64,000 bases of DNA from Ehretia macrophylla (Eukaryota > Streptophyta > Magnoliopsida > Boraginales > Ehretiaceae), in contig CM075766.1 of the NCBI GenBank assembly GCA_037974665.1, forward strand, positions 46,241,569 through 46,305,568, given 5' to 3'. Below, piece after piece: positions 11,936 through 23,337 of the stretch. Numbering within the stretch: the stretch's first letter is position 1; each line of letters opens with the position of its first letter. A program made the position numbers and the translations under genes. A model generated the notes under the pieces. The model was not told the DNA's origin, did not search any database, and was given only the letters and a program-made list of their open reading frames with translations.

Positions 11936-13167
11936 TGTTGAGTATATTATTGATATATGATTTCAGTACCTTTTCACTTAAACTTTGTTAGTTTTTGAGT
12001 AATTTATAAGCAATTTTATTGGTTTTGTCTTTGATTTGCATTGTAGGTAATTTCCAAGAGACAAACTGAGTTTTGAGGCAAAGATTGAAGAGAAATTGCA
12101 AAGGATTGGCTTTTATGCAATTTGTGGAGAAATTGAAGAACAAATAGAGTAGCGCAGTCATAGTGCAGCTGCGCAGTGTCGCAGAATTTTTAAGGGTAAT
12201 TTTGTAAAAGGCGTGAAAAAAAGAAACCCTATGTTAAAAAGAATGCATCAGACGTTAAAAAAGGGAGAGCTTTTGGAGGCAGCTGGTTTTAGGAGAGAAA
12301 AGCAACGTTCCAGAGAGGGAGAAAGTGAGGATTCGCGAGTTGAAGACGGAGGAACGATCCGGAGACAGACTTCTGCCCCAATTCTTCTCCAAATCCTAGT
12401 TTTCTCTATCTCTGTTATCATGTTTTACGTTACAATTGAGATTTTATTTATTTTCATAATTATGTTTTAAGCTATTTTTCTAGGGCTACGATGTAGCCGG
12501 ATTTTGAATATTTGAAGCTTTTGATTTGAATTAATTGATGAACTATTTCATATCTGCGTTGAGTATTTTATGTTGAGTTTAATGCTTGTGGTTGCCTGAT
12601 CAACAATTACATGAGTCGTGATTTAGTTTGAGACTGAGAAGTGATAACTAAATTAGACCACGTATAAAATACCATTAAATCGTCATAAGTTAGAGATAGT
12701 TATGAGATCTAATGCAGCATTTGAATTTCTAGGGCTTAATGCGTTCCATAAGTTCACAGTTATCACAGAGATGTAGTTAGTTTGCTTATTGGGATAGGTT
12801 ATTGATGCTTGAGAAAGATTAATATATACCTTAGCAAAATTGCTGGCAACGTAAGGAATAGATGTCAATTTATTTAAATTACTAGTTTCAAATATGATTA
12901 AGCTTGGTGAAATCGGAATCCCTAGAGCCTTTTTATTATTGAATTACCATCTTTTGTTAATTTCGTGATTGTGTTATTTTTTCTATTTTGTTAAGTCTAT
13001 AATTTATTTAGTCATTAGTTACAAATTCTCAATTTTTGATTGTCCGAATAAAGTTAAAGCTAAATTAATTTCGGTAGTTAGTAATTATAGTCCTCGTGGG
13101 AACGATCTTTACTTATCAGTTTATTACTTGTTGCGATACGTGCACTTGCGTTAGAATTCACTCAACA
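11936..13167 (+). repeat. 5' LTR of the Athila-like element
   Basis: 1232 bp and matched along its length by 18116-19348. The short ORFs inside it (12213-12470, 12969-13154 and the reverse ORF 12683-12868) recur in the 3' LTR. They are repeat sequence, not genes. Confidence 0.92.
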
Positions 13168-13173
13168 AGTTTT

Positions 13174-13191
13174 TGGTGCCGTTGCCGGGGA
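13174..13191 (+). other. Primer-binding site, tRNA-Asp type
   Basis: TGGTGCCGTTGCCGGGGA begins 6 bp after the 5' LTR. It complements the 3' end of plant tRNA-Asp with one mismatch (T for C at the fourth base). This primer is characteristic of the Athila lineage. Confidence 0.75.
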
Positions 13192-13427
13192 CTGTGTCAA
13201 TTATTAATATCGATACGAAATAGCTTTAATTTTACTTTGGATTTTATTTAATTTTGTGTTATTATCTTATTTTTGTTACGTGTGTTTCAGGAACATATTC
13301 CTTTAGGTGTATGCGAAAGTTGGGAGATAGCAATTTGTTGTCTTTCGATCCTGAGATAGAACGAACCTGTCGGAAGAACAAAAAGGAGAAAATAGCTACT
13401 ACAACTACCCATCATTTGCAAGGAAAT

Positions 13428-14509
13428 ATGGCTGACATGTAGCACAAGAAAGAAATAATCAGGAAAATACGCCTAGAACACTGCGAGAGTATGCTTTGCC
13501 ACCCACTGGAATTCAACCTGTGATTAGAAAGCCAGCGATTCAAGCGAATAATTTTGACTTGAAGACAGTGACGCTGCAGTTGATTCAGAATATTCCATTC
13601 CATGGACTGCCTTCTGAAGATCCTAACTAACACATAGTGAATTTTTTAGAAGTCTGTGGAACAGTTAAGTACAATGGAGTCACTGATGAAGCTCTGCGCC
13701 TTCGCTTGTTTCCTTTCTCTTTAAGGGATCAAGCTAAGGAATGGTTGAACTCGCTGCCTTCAGATTCAATCACTACTTGGGAGGATTTGGTGCACAAGTT
13801 TTTGTCAAGATTTTTCCCACCTGGAAAGACAGCGAAGCTGCGCATAGAAATCAATAATTTTGCGCAACATGAAGGAGAAACTCTATGTGAAGCATGGGAG
13901 AGGTATAAGGCGTTGTTGAGGAAGTGTCCTAATCATGGTGTACCAAGGTGGATGCAAGTTCATAATTTTTACAATGGGTTAATTAGCTCCACAAGAACTT
14001 TGATAGATGCATCAGCAGGAGGAGCTTTAATGAACAAGACAGCAGATGAAGCTTATGCGTTGCTATAGGATATTGTTTTGAACCACCAGCAGTGGTCAAG
14101 CGAGAGAGTCGCACCAAAGAAGACAACTGGAATCCATGAGATTGATGCCATAACCGCCTTGACAGCGAAAATTGTCAATCTCGCGAAACAGTTGCAAAAT
14201 AATCAAATGACTGCTAATGTTGTTCAGGTGACAGTGGTGTGTGAGTTTTTTTGTGGTTCACATCATAGTATAGAATGTCAAGTTGGAAATCCATTTGCGC
14301 AAGGCACAGCAGAACAAGCACAGTATGTGGGAAATTTTAATGGGCAGCAGCGCAATCCGTACTCTAACAGATATAATCCAGCATGGCGTAATCATCCAAA
14401 TTTCTCCTGGAGAAATAATCAGAATGTGTTGCAACCTGAGCAGAATAACCCACCACCAGAGAAGAATGTAAATTTGGAGGATGCATTGGCTCAGTTGGCG
14501 ACTTCGTAG
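13428..14509 (+). pseudogene. Athila-type gag, broken
   Basis: The likely start is ATG 13428. The frame shifts near 13440, then runs on with stops at 13628-13630 (TAA), 14066-14068 (TAG) and 14507-14509 (TAG), all in the same frame. The retrotransposon Gag domain is clear at 13640-14060 (LFPFSLRDQAKEWL, then FLSRFFPP). Near 14230 a degenerate zinc-knuckle-like C/H cluster (CEFFCGSHHSIEC) is followed by an Asn/Gln/Pro-rich tail. These lesions show the copy is not functional as it stands. Confidence 0.85.
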
Positions 14510-14518
14510 ACTCAATTC

Positions 14519-15991
14519 ATGAATGAAACAAGGACGAATTTCCAGAATCAATCCGCACAAATCAGAAACATGGAGATGCAGTTGAGCCAAATGGCTACGA
14601 TGTTCTCTGAAAGGCAACAAGGAAACTTACCTAGTACTTATGAGGTGAATCCTAGAAAAGATGACATGGAACATTGTAAAGCGATCACCTTGAGAGGTGG
14701 TAAAGAGTTAGAGAAGCCAGTGAGAGCCAAGAAGGTTGAGAAAGGTGAAGCAAAAAATGAGGAGAAAGATGAAGAGAAAACAGAAGAACAGGCACAATCT
14801 CCTCAAGAAACACATATGAAAGTCCCTTTTCCACAATGCTTGAAGAAAAATAAGCTTGATAAGCAATTTGTTAAATTTCTTGAAGTCTTCAAGAAACTTC
14901 ACATCAATATTCCATTTGCAGATGCGCTTGAACAGATGCCTAGCTATGTGAAGTTCATGAAGGACATCGTTTCAAATAAGAGGAAGCTTGGAGATTATGA
15001 GACAGTTGCACTTACTGAAGAGTGCAGCGCAATCCTACAGAAGAAGCTACCACAAAAGCTCAAGGATCCAAGGAGTTTTACTATTCCTTGTGAAATTGGC
15101 AATGTTGTTTTTGAGCGAGCTTTGTGTGATTTAGGTGCTAGCATTAATTTAATGCCTTTGTCTATTTTCAGGAAGCTTGGATTGGGAGAGGCAAGATCTA
15201 CAACTATTACACTACAGTTAGTTGATCGTTCGCTAAAGCACCCCAGAGAAGTTATTCAAGATGTGCTAGTCAAAGTCGATAAATTCATCTTTCCTGCAGA
15301 TTTCATAGTGCTTGATATGGAGGAAGACAAGGAAATTCCTATCATTCTTGGAAGACCTTTCCTTGCAACTGGAGGAGCACTTATTGATGTTCGAAAGGGT
15401 GAGCTTAGGTTGCGAGTACAAGATGAAGAGGTAACCTTTAATGTGTTCAAAGCGTACAAGTACCCAGAAGCTAGCGACAGTTGTTTGCGCATTGATGCCG
15501 TAAAAGCTATAGGGTGTAACCATGGGGGTCAATTGGATCCCTTGGAGGTGAGCTTGTTAAAAGATAATTCTTTTGTTTCGGGGGGATTGGAGCACAAGGA
15601 ATATTGGTCTATTAAACAACTAAACATGGGTGTGCAAGCAACGGGTGAGAAAGAATTGTTGAAATTGAATGAGCTAGAAGAATTAGGTGATAAAGTGAAT
15701 GAGAAAGCAAAAAGTTACAAGGAGATGACAAAAGAGTGGCATGACGAACCCATTTTGGGAAAAGATTTCTCTCCTGGGCAACAAATACTTCTTTATAACC
15801 CACAGATTCCAGGAAAACGCAAGTCAAGATGGTCAGGTCCTTTTGTCGTAACGAAGGTATTTCCCTATGGAGCTGTTGAAGTAAAACATTCAGAGAAAGG
15901 AACATTCAAGGTTAACGGACAACAACTGAAGACTTATTGGGATGATGAGTTTGATAAGCATAAGACTATTGTCCACCTCAATTTGTCGTGA
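14519..15991 (+). CDS. Retrotransposon ORF: Gag tail, protease, integrase C-terminal tail
   Basis: 490 codons, uninterrupted. It starts with a coiled, Gln- and Lys/Glu-rich Gag tail (residues 1-110). An Athila-type retropepsin follows, with CDLGASINLMP (Asp about residue 204) and the flap/second-half motif IILGRPFLATGGALIDV near residue 275. From about residue 361 it resembles the end of integrase: KLNELEELG, then GQQILLYNP and KSRWSGPFVVTKVFPYGAVEV. The roughly 1,000 or more residues of RT, RNase H and integrase core expected between are missing, yet the frame is kept. The deletion junction must lie near 15490-15600. It belongs to the preceding gag frame, separated only by a stop codon. Confidence 0.85.
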   Translation: MNETRTNFQNQSAQIRNMEMQLSQMATMFSERQQGNLPSTYEVNPRKDDMEHCKAITLRGGKELEKPVRAKKVEKGEAKNEEKDEEKTEEQAQSPQETHMKVPFPQCLKKNKLDKQFVKFLEVFKKLHINIPFADALEQMPSYVKFMKDIVSNKRKLGDYETVALTEECSAILQKKLPQKLKDPRSFTIPCEIGNVVFERALCDLGASINLMPLSIFRKLGLGEARSTTITLQLVDRSLKHPREVIQDVLVKVDKFIFPADFIVLDMEEDKEIPIILGRPFLATGGALIDVRKGELRLRVQDEEVTFNVFKAYKYPEASDSCLRIDAVKAIGCNHGGQLDPLEVSLLKDNSFVSGGLEHKEYWSIKQLNMGVQATGEKELLKLNELEELGDKVNEKAKSYKEMTKEWHDEPILGKDFSPGQQILLYNPQIPGKRKSRWSGPFVVTKVFPYGAVEVKHSEKGTFKVNGQQLKTYWDDEFDKHKTIVHLNLS

Positions 15992-18115
15992 AAAATTGCT
16001 CTGTCGGGCTGTCGACGTTAAAACAAGCGCTTTTCAGGAGGCAACCCGCAGTTTCTTACTTTTTCTTGATTTAATAGTTAGTTGTTTTTAGTTAATTTTT
16101 GAGTTATAGTTGTCGTAGTTAATTGTTGATTTTTATTGTCATGATAGGTTCAAGACTAAGTTTGGGGGAAGCCAAGGCAAAGAGAGGTTCTACCAAGTTA
16201 TTTAGAGGAGAAAATTGAGAGAAATTCGTGTCTGGAGTGAAGAGGTTGCGTGCATGGAAGAGGAAAACAAGAAGAAACAATGTTGTGCAGTAGCGCTGTT
16301 GTGCTCAATTTTAGCGCAGCTGCGCTGGCGTCCTTAAAAGTTACGTTTTTGCAATAGCACTGTTGCGCTAAATTTTAGCGCTACTACGCTGGCGTCCTTT
16401 GCATTGACGTTCGAAAAAAAAAAAACAATAGCGCTGTTGCGCTAAAAGAAGCGCCGCTGCGCTAGCGCTGTTTGAAGTTATGTTTTTGAAATAGCGCTGT
16501 TGCGCTAAAAAATGGCGCAGCTGCGCTGGTGTCTACAGTGATGTGAAAGAAAAAAAAAATGAAAAAGAAAAAGAAAAAGGAATCACCATGCCACCGAAGA
16601 TGCAGTACCACCTCGGGCTCACGTCGACGATGATACTACTCAGGGAAGTCCTCTGGTTGCTTTAATTTCTTTATTTTCGCCATTGAGGACAATGTCTCGT
16701 TTAAAGTTTGGGGGTGATTATTATATGTTTTTCTGTGTGAACTTGTTCTTTTAGTATTCGTATTATGTGTTTTTCTTTTGATGTGTTGTGTTATTTTTAA
16801 TATGTTCAAAAAAAAAATGATGAAAAAAAAAATTAAAAAGCTGAAAAAAAATTGAAAGTGATGTTGGAAAGATAAGAAATAGGCCGATGATAAGTAGCTT
16901 ATGAATTGCATGATAGTGATGAGGATAGTTGACTGAAGCATAGTTTGTTTTATGAAAAATCTCCATCTAATGCGCACTTAGCCTCGCCTAATTATGTTGT
17001 TGCTTAGAGAAGGTTTATGTGAGTTTAAGTGAATAGGAAAATGAGTATAGGACTTTAGAACTTGCTTGATTGTCACTCGAGGCAAAATCCTAGGTTGCAT
17101 AGCATTAGAGAAATGATTTAGGCCATTTTTGGATCGTTTGAGCCTTTCAAGTCAACCCTTGTAGTAATTAAATATCGCTAGTCCACCAATTTGAGCCTAA
17201 TTAGCCTTTTCTTTCATGTACAACATACAAATTCTTCCTTAACTTGTCAAGTTGATTTCCCCATATTATAACCCTTCTACCTATAACATATGATTGTTCT
17301 AGGATGATTATATGGAGCCATATTTTGTATTGAATGATGAAGGTTTGATGATTTGGTGATGTGTTGTTTTGTTTCAAAAAAAAAATGAATGAAATATTGA
17401 GAAAAACAAAAGAAAATAAAATAAAAAGAAAAGAGAACAACCACATTCCTTGTAGTTAATATCAAAATGCAAGTTTGGGGGAGTATGGACTCTGTGTTTT
17501 TTTAAATGTTTTGAATGACTGTTGAAGAAGTGAAATGAAAGATGAAAGATGAAAGAAAAGAGATATGTTGAATAGTTTTAGTGGTAAGAAGTAGACTTGG
17601 CATGTGCTCCATTGAACATCCTTGAATAGTTGTATGCTTGCAGGTAGTTTAGCCTTATATTATATCCATTATCCTACCTTGACCCTTGCCACGCGTTGCA
17701 ACCAAATGTAAAGTCCTATTGATCTCTAATGCTATGATTAACCTACATTAGTAGAGAGTGGCATGAAAAGTGGGCTTATGAAGTCCTAAGTGATTGAAAA
17801 TAAAATATCCATATTGATAATTCACTTAACTTGCATAAACTCATCCGGGGACAATTGATTAGGATAGAGGCTATTCACACACTCACATGGGGGATTTGAA
17901 GTAAAATGGAACTTATGTGAAGTTATTATTTCTCATGCTTATGATTGAAAGTTACCTCTTGAGTTGGGAAAAAGCTACTGAGGCCGTGAAAAATTTATTA
18001 TCCTACGGCATTGCTTTCATGAGTTATTTTGTATTGAGTCTTTAGTTTTAGTTTGTTTCTTTCTTTAGTTGTGTCTTTTGCTTGAGGACAAGCAAAGCTT
18101 AAGTTTGGGGGTGTT
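15992..18115 (+). other. Long 3' noncoding region of the Athila-like element with repeated PPT-like motifs
   Basis: No ORF with coding character. The motif AAGTTTGGGGG occurs four times: 16158-16168, 16704-16714, 17471-17481 and 18101-18111. The last lies 4 bp before the 3' LTR and is the expected polypurine tract. The second and fourth are both preceded by TTGAGGACAA, as if a tract module had been duplicated. Confidence 0.75.
16288..16540. repeat. Imperfect tandem GCGC-hairpin repeats in the Athila 3' noncoding region
   Basis: About four diverged units of 50-75 bp, each containing TAGCGCTGTTGCGCTAA-like sequence followed by GCGCAGCTGCGCTGG-like sequence. GCGCAGCTGCGC is a perfect 12-bp palindrome, and a related motif occurs in both LTRs near 12165 and 18345. 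The GC-rich units stand out against AT-rich surroundings and could form hairpins in RNA. Confidence 0.75.
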
Positions 18116-19348
18116 TGTTGGGTATATTATTGATATATGATTTCAGTACCTTTTCACTTAAACTTTGTTAGTTTTTGAGTAATTTATGAGCAATTTTATT
18201 AGTTTTGTCTTTGATTTGCATTGTAGGTAATTTCCAAGAGACAAACTGAGTTTTGAGGCAAAGATTGAAGAGAAATTGCAAAGGATTGGCTTTTATGCAA
18301 TTTGTGGAGAAATTGAAGAACAAATAGAGTAGCGCAATCATAGCGCAGCTGCGCAGTGTCGCAGGATTTTTAAGGGCAATTTTGTAAAAGGAGCGAAAAG
18401 AAGAAACCCTATGTTAAAAAGAATGCATCATACGTTAAAAAAGGGAGAGCTTTTGGAGGCAGCTGGTTTTAGGAAAGAAAAGCAACGTTCCAGAGGGGGA
18501 GAAAGTGAGGATTCGCGAGTTGAAGATGGAGGAACGATCCGGAGACGGACTTCTGCCCCAATTCTTCTCCAAATCCTAGTTTTCTCTATCTCTGTTATCA
18601 TGTTTTACGTTACAATTGAGATTTTATTTATTTTCATAATTATGTTTTAAGCTATTTTTCTAGGGCTACGATGTAGCCGAATTTTGAATATTTGAAGCTT
18701 TTGATTTGAATTAATTGATGAACTATTTCATATCTGCGTTGAGTATTTTATGCTGAGTTTAATGCTTGTGGTTGCCTAATCAACAATTACATGAGTCGTG
18801 ATTTAGTTTGAGACTGAGAAGTGACAATTAAATTAGACCATATATAAAAAAACCATTAAATCGTCATAAGCTAGAAATAGTTATGAGATCTAGTGCAGCA
18901 TTTGAATTTCTAGGGCTTAATGCGTTCCATAAGTTCACAGTTATCACAGAGATGTAGTTAGCTTGCTTATTGGGATAGGTTATTGATGCTTGAGAAAGAT
19001 TAATATCTATTTTAGCGAAATTGCTGGCAACGTAAGGAATAGATGTCAATTTATTTAAATCACTAGTTTCAAATAGGATTAATCTTAGTGAAATCGAAAT
19101 CCCTAGAGCCTTTTTATTATTGAATTACAATCTTTTGTTAATTTCGTAATTGTGTTATTTTTTCTATTTTGTTAAATCTATAATTTATTTAGTCATTAGT
19201 TACAAATTCTCAATTTTTGATTGTCCGAATAAAGTTAAAGCTAAATTAATTTCGGTAGTTAGTAATTATAGTCCTCGTGGGAACGATCTTTACTTATCAC
19301 TTTATTATTTGTTGCGATACGTGCACTTGCGTTAAAATTCACACAACA
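18116..19348 (+). repeat. 3' LTR of the Athila-like element
   Basis: 1233 bp, beginning TGTTGGGTATATT and ending CACAACA. It carries roughly 38-40 differences from the 5' LTR by eye. It ends 313 bp from the stop codon of the ZHOUPI-like gene on the opposite strand. Confidence 0.92.
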
Positions 19349-19660
19349 AGGATCAAGAGAGAGAGAGGAAACTCTAATCACCATAGATGATAAACTTTCC
19401 AAGGTTCAAAAATCTAGCACACTAGCTATGTCCAAATGATGCATAAGAAGTTGTAAATTAAACAGAAATTAGAGGTCTATCAACAAACTATTGAGCTTCC
19501 TCAAATATTGAGATATAAATCTTTGATAAAAACTTGTCTCCATTCAAATAGAACCATAGAGGAGCTCATGCATCTGCAATGCTGCATGTTTGCCTATGCC
19601 ACTGTACATAAAAGTAGTTGTTGCATTGTTGTCTTCTTAAACTGAAATATGGTGCAGAAT

Positions 19661-22600
19661 TTAGGAATTCAACCAGAACATTATCTCTCCTGCAGCTTGT
19701 TTGTATATTTCTTCCACTGGAAATGGCTCAGGGAATTGTTCACGAGCTTCATTTGCCTAACAGACAGAGCATATTTTTTAATTAGTAAGAATTACAAAGC
19801 TTATATGCCGCCAAAGTACCATATGAAGTAGTAGACTAAAATCGAGCCATTTGCCACTAGGTGGGATCAGTTATGCCGAACAAAAAAAAAAAAGTAGTAC
19901 GCTAAATGATATTGTTAATTATAACCCTTTCTCTTGAGCGCTAATTTTACAATGTAGAATTTATTTTTTTATTTTTTTATTTTTTGGCTAAGCAATACAA
20001 TGTGGAAAATTCTTTACTAGACATCTGGCTATTTGGTTCTTTTTTTCAGTTCTGCACACTCAACTTATCAAGATGATTTGAGGAATAGTAAGGCAGGAAA
20101 TTTTTAATTTGCAAAGAAGGTTCCAAACTATGCATTTTTCTGTTGATATTCTGAAAACGAATTTCATTTTGAGTGGCGTACGACATTAAAACATGCTAAT
20201 AGTTATGAAGAAGAAATATATAATAAATCATAATTTACTCATAAGTAAGAGAAATCATGCATATCATCACCGAATAAGGCTTGACTGGTCTTTGTTGACT
20301 AGTTACCAAATCTTAATGAAATATATATATTTATATATATATATGCTTCACAATGATTGAAAATTTTAGATCCAAGCTTGATATTTTTCTATTGATAATT
20401 AATCGTAAGACTAGATCGCCATTTACCTTAAATGGCATCATTGTCACATTCTAACAAATAAGAGAAAAGAGACCCAAAAAAAAAAAAAAAAAGATATTTA
20501 CACATTTTCTTTTATAATTCTAGGTCTAGCTAACCTTAAGGGGTATCATTATCACATTCTAACAAATAAGAAAAACAGATAGGTGATGGAAACGATAAAT
20601 TACATTATCGATTGGTCGCTTTTAACAACTTACTATGTTTTGATAAGAAAACGATAAATTACATTAATGTCCCATTACTTGCGCTACTCGCGTGTTCCAT
20701 GACAACTAATAATGATTAATAAGAGCGTGGCAATAATTTAATTTGACGAACAAGGTGAAAAAAGTTTATGCAAAGAATATTTATACAAATTTCTTTTTCA
20801 TAATTTCTAGGTCTAGTTCACCTTAAGTGGTATCATTATCACATTCTAACAAATAAGAAACATGAATAAAAACTTAATTTGCTTATAGCTAAGACATAAT
20901 TTTCATATCACCAAGTAAGACTTTACCGATTTCTTTTAACAACTTACCATAAATTACAGTCTCATTCCTTGTGCAATCGCGTGTTCCATGACAGCTAATA
21001 ATGAATAATAAGGGTGTGACAGTGATTCGACAAACGAGATGGAAAAAATTTATGCAAGCAAGATCTATACATTTTGTTATTGATAATTCCTAATCCTAGT
21101 TCACATTGCAATCTAATTCATGAAGAATAAAAAGGGTAGTGGATAAACTATAATTTGCCTATAACTAAAACAATGAAATATATTTTTTGGTAAAAGAGTT
21201 CACTGGTTTTTTCACTTCTCCCCTGCATGAAAAGAATATCGAGCATTGCATGCTCAGCACCCAATCCTTATTATATGAACAAAGGGAAAGCTTTGTTCAA
21301 TGTCATATATAGCATCCTTTGTAACCAAATGTGGTATAATTGTTGGAAATTTTAAATAAATTAATAAATTAATGTATGCCATAACTCAAGAGTTGGGTGG
21401 AATGACTAAGTAGTGATTATAGTAATCTGATGTTCTGAGTTAGAACTACTGCTTCGACCTCTATTATACCAAAAGAAAAAGACAAAAAAGACAAAAAAAA
21501 GAACTAATTGTATGCCGTAAATTAGAACTTTAAAACTTACATGGGCTTGAATCATGTACATGCTCCTATGATGATCTGATGAAATTTGAGCAGATACCAC
21601 CACCAATCTATGCTTCTCCAAGACATAGCAAATGGCACTCAATAGCCCTGGCTTCTTTGGAGAGCACACACTAATGTGTGCATCATCTCCACATATATTA
21701 AGGGTGACATTGGGTGAAGTCCATGTCTGAAAGTTGATTTGAAATCGAGGAATCGAAATCGAGTTTCCAGGGTTCGCTGAATTAGTACTTGTAGATCCTT
21801 GATCAGCTAAAAAAGCTTCCCTTGTTGTCTCCATAGATAGCTTTTGTGGGTTGATCATGGGTGCATTGTAATTGATTGCTGCAGCACCATAGAGCCTTTC
21901 CAGCTTTTGTTTCTGAAGCTTCTGCAGAGTGTGTTGTAGCGTTCTGATGTAATTCACTGCTTCATCAACAACGGTGGATTTGTCAGCCTGCGCAAAAATA
22001 GTCAAATTGCATATTCTTAAACTTCATATTCTCAAATTAACTAGCAAAGTAAGCTTTTAACAATTTCCAGACCATTCTCACACTGCTTAATTTGTTGTTA
22101 TGCAAACAACTAAGCAAATTACTCGGCCGGAAACCTAGTTATGCGTGGGAAGATAAAAACCGTGAGAACAATAGAAGTTTTTTTTTTTTTTTTGGGTGAA
22201 AGGAACAATAGAGTTAAATCTTGAGAAATTTGGATATGTAATTCTTTTGTTTTTGTTTTTTGTTTGATATGATAAAGACCGAAATCATGATTCGAACTTA
22301 GAATATTTGATTACAACAAGTTGTTACCCGACTACTTAGTCATGTATAATAACCATTCCATAGTATATGTTGATAGATCTTGGAGAAATAAGTGCATGTT
22401 GTATATATAGTTGCATGTATGCCTTAAAGCGTTGGGAAATTTGTGTACTAAAACCCTCTCCACACTCCCCAACCCAGAAAAAAAAAAAGGAGAAAAAGAA
22501 ACGGAAAAGAGAAGGAAAGAAATCTCGCGAAAGATTCTTGATTTTGATAGAGAACCAGGTTTGGTAGCTGAACTGGATAAGAAGATTCTATTGAAGCTTA

Positions 22601-23337
22601 CTTGATTTGGAAGAGCAAAAAATGGAAAGAATGAAAAGGACCATCTTCTTTTGAATTATATATATATATTAGAGGATTGATCAGATGAACATAGCTTAAG
22701 AAAACTATTCGACATGTCGTAAAAAGGTGACTTTTCGAAAACGTAAGATAACGAAAAGAGAAATAAAAAACACAGAAAAAAAAAGTGAAGAAATTATATT
22801 GATGATTTGTCTCTATGATCACCACGCCATGGAAGATCCATCGGAAAGGTGGCAAAAAAGAAACGTGTTGAACATATGAGAAGCCCTAGCATGAACGAAG
22901 TGACACTCATCATAATTTATGTCTTTACAAAAAATAAAAGAAAATAAAATTTAGAAAAAAAGAAAAAATTAAAATGTTTGATTTACCTTAGGAGGAAGCT
23001 GAGGAAGCAAAGCATGAAGATTAGAAAACATGTTCCTCATCTTCTTCCTCCTTTCTCTTTCAGTCCATATATGTATCTCATGATCTGACTCACCACCACC
23101 ACCTTTTCCTTCATTCACTTGTTCAACCTTTCTTTTACCATTCTTGCTTCCGCCAGCCCTCTTGTTTCCGTCGGCCGACGCCACCCCTTTCTCCCTCCCT
23201 TCCTGCCTGTTAGGCACACTCGAATCCGGCAACTTGTCGCCGGATTTTTCCTCACTCCCTCCCGAGTTATCTGAATTTGAAAATGGCCATGAATTGTTTT
23301 CCCAGAAAAAACCTTCATGGTCACCTGCTTCAGACAT
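19661..23337 (-). CDS. bHLH transcription factor, ZHOUPI/bHLH95 (RGE1) type
   Basis: Three coding exons on the minus strand: 23337-22987, 21987-21541 and 19756-19661, 297 aa. All junctions are GT-AG (donors GTAAAT and GTAAGT) and phase 0. The bHLH begins near residue 89 with the H89-E93-R97 DNA-contact pattern in [12 protein letters not shown]; its loop is interrupted by intron 1 after LPQLPPK. Helix 2 is [17 protein letters not shown]. The C-terminal half is the ACT-like fold of this subfamily, finished by exon 3 ([20 protein letters not shown]), which lies 1.8 kb beyond exon 2. ZHOUPI acts in endosperm with ICE1-type partners to drive endosperm breakdown and embryo cuticle formation; this role is by homology. 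Length is close to the Arabidopsis protein. Intron 2 holds degenerate repeats, and an Athila element sits just downstream of the gene. Confidence 0.85.
20384..21130. repeat. Degenerate repeats within intron 2 of the bHLH gene
   Basis: A block containing CACATTCTAACAAATAAG and an upstream CCTTAA-TGGTATCATTATC stretch occurs at about 20455, 20555 and 20845, with a weaker copy near 21100. A second block around CGCGTGTTCCATGACA occurs at about 20690 and 20980. The larger period is near 280-290 bp. It looks like an old tandem duplication; no element family is recognised. Confidence 0.6.

Larger units (their letters stand above)
11936..19348 (+). mobile_element. Athila-like Ty3/gypsy retrotransposon, non-autonomous derivative
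   Basis: The LTRs are 1232 bp (11936-13167) and 1233 bp (18116-19348), beginning TGTTG and ending CAACA. The 5-bp duplication AGGAT flanks the element (11931-11935 and 19349-19353). The primer site is complementary to tRNA-Asp, as in Athila elements. The interior encodes Gag and an Athila-type protease, then passes in frame into the C-terminal tail of integrase. Reverse transcriptase, RNase H and the integrase core are absent. A 2.1-kb noncoding region precedes the 3' LTR. LTRs differ by roughly 3% by eye, so this insertion is older than the copia one. Confidence 0.9.

Noticed and set aside
12213-13154. ORFs of 61-85 codons repeated at 18411-19335
   Set aside because: They lie inside the two LTRs of the Athila-like element and are present in both.
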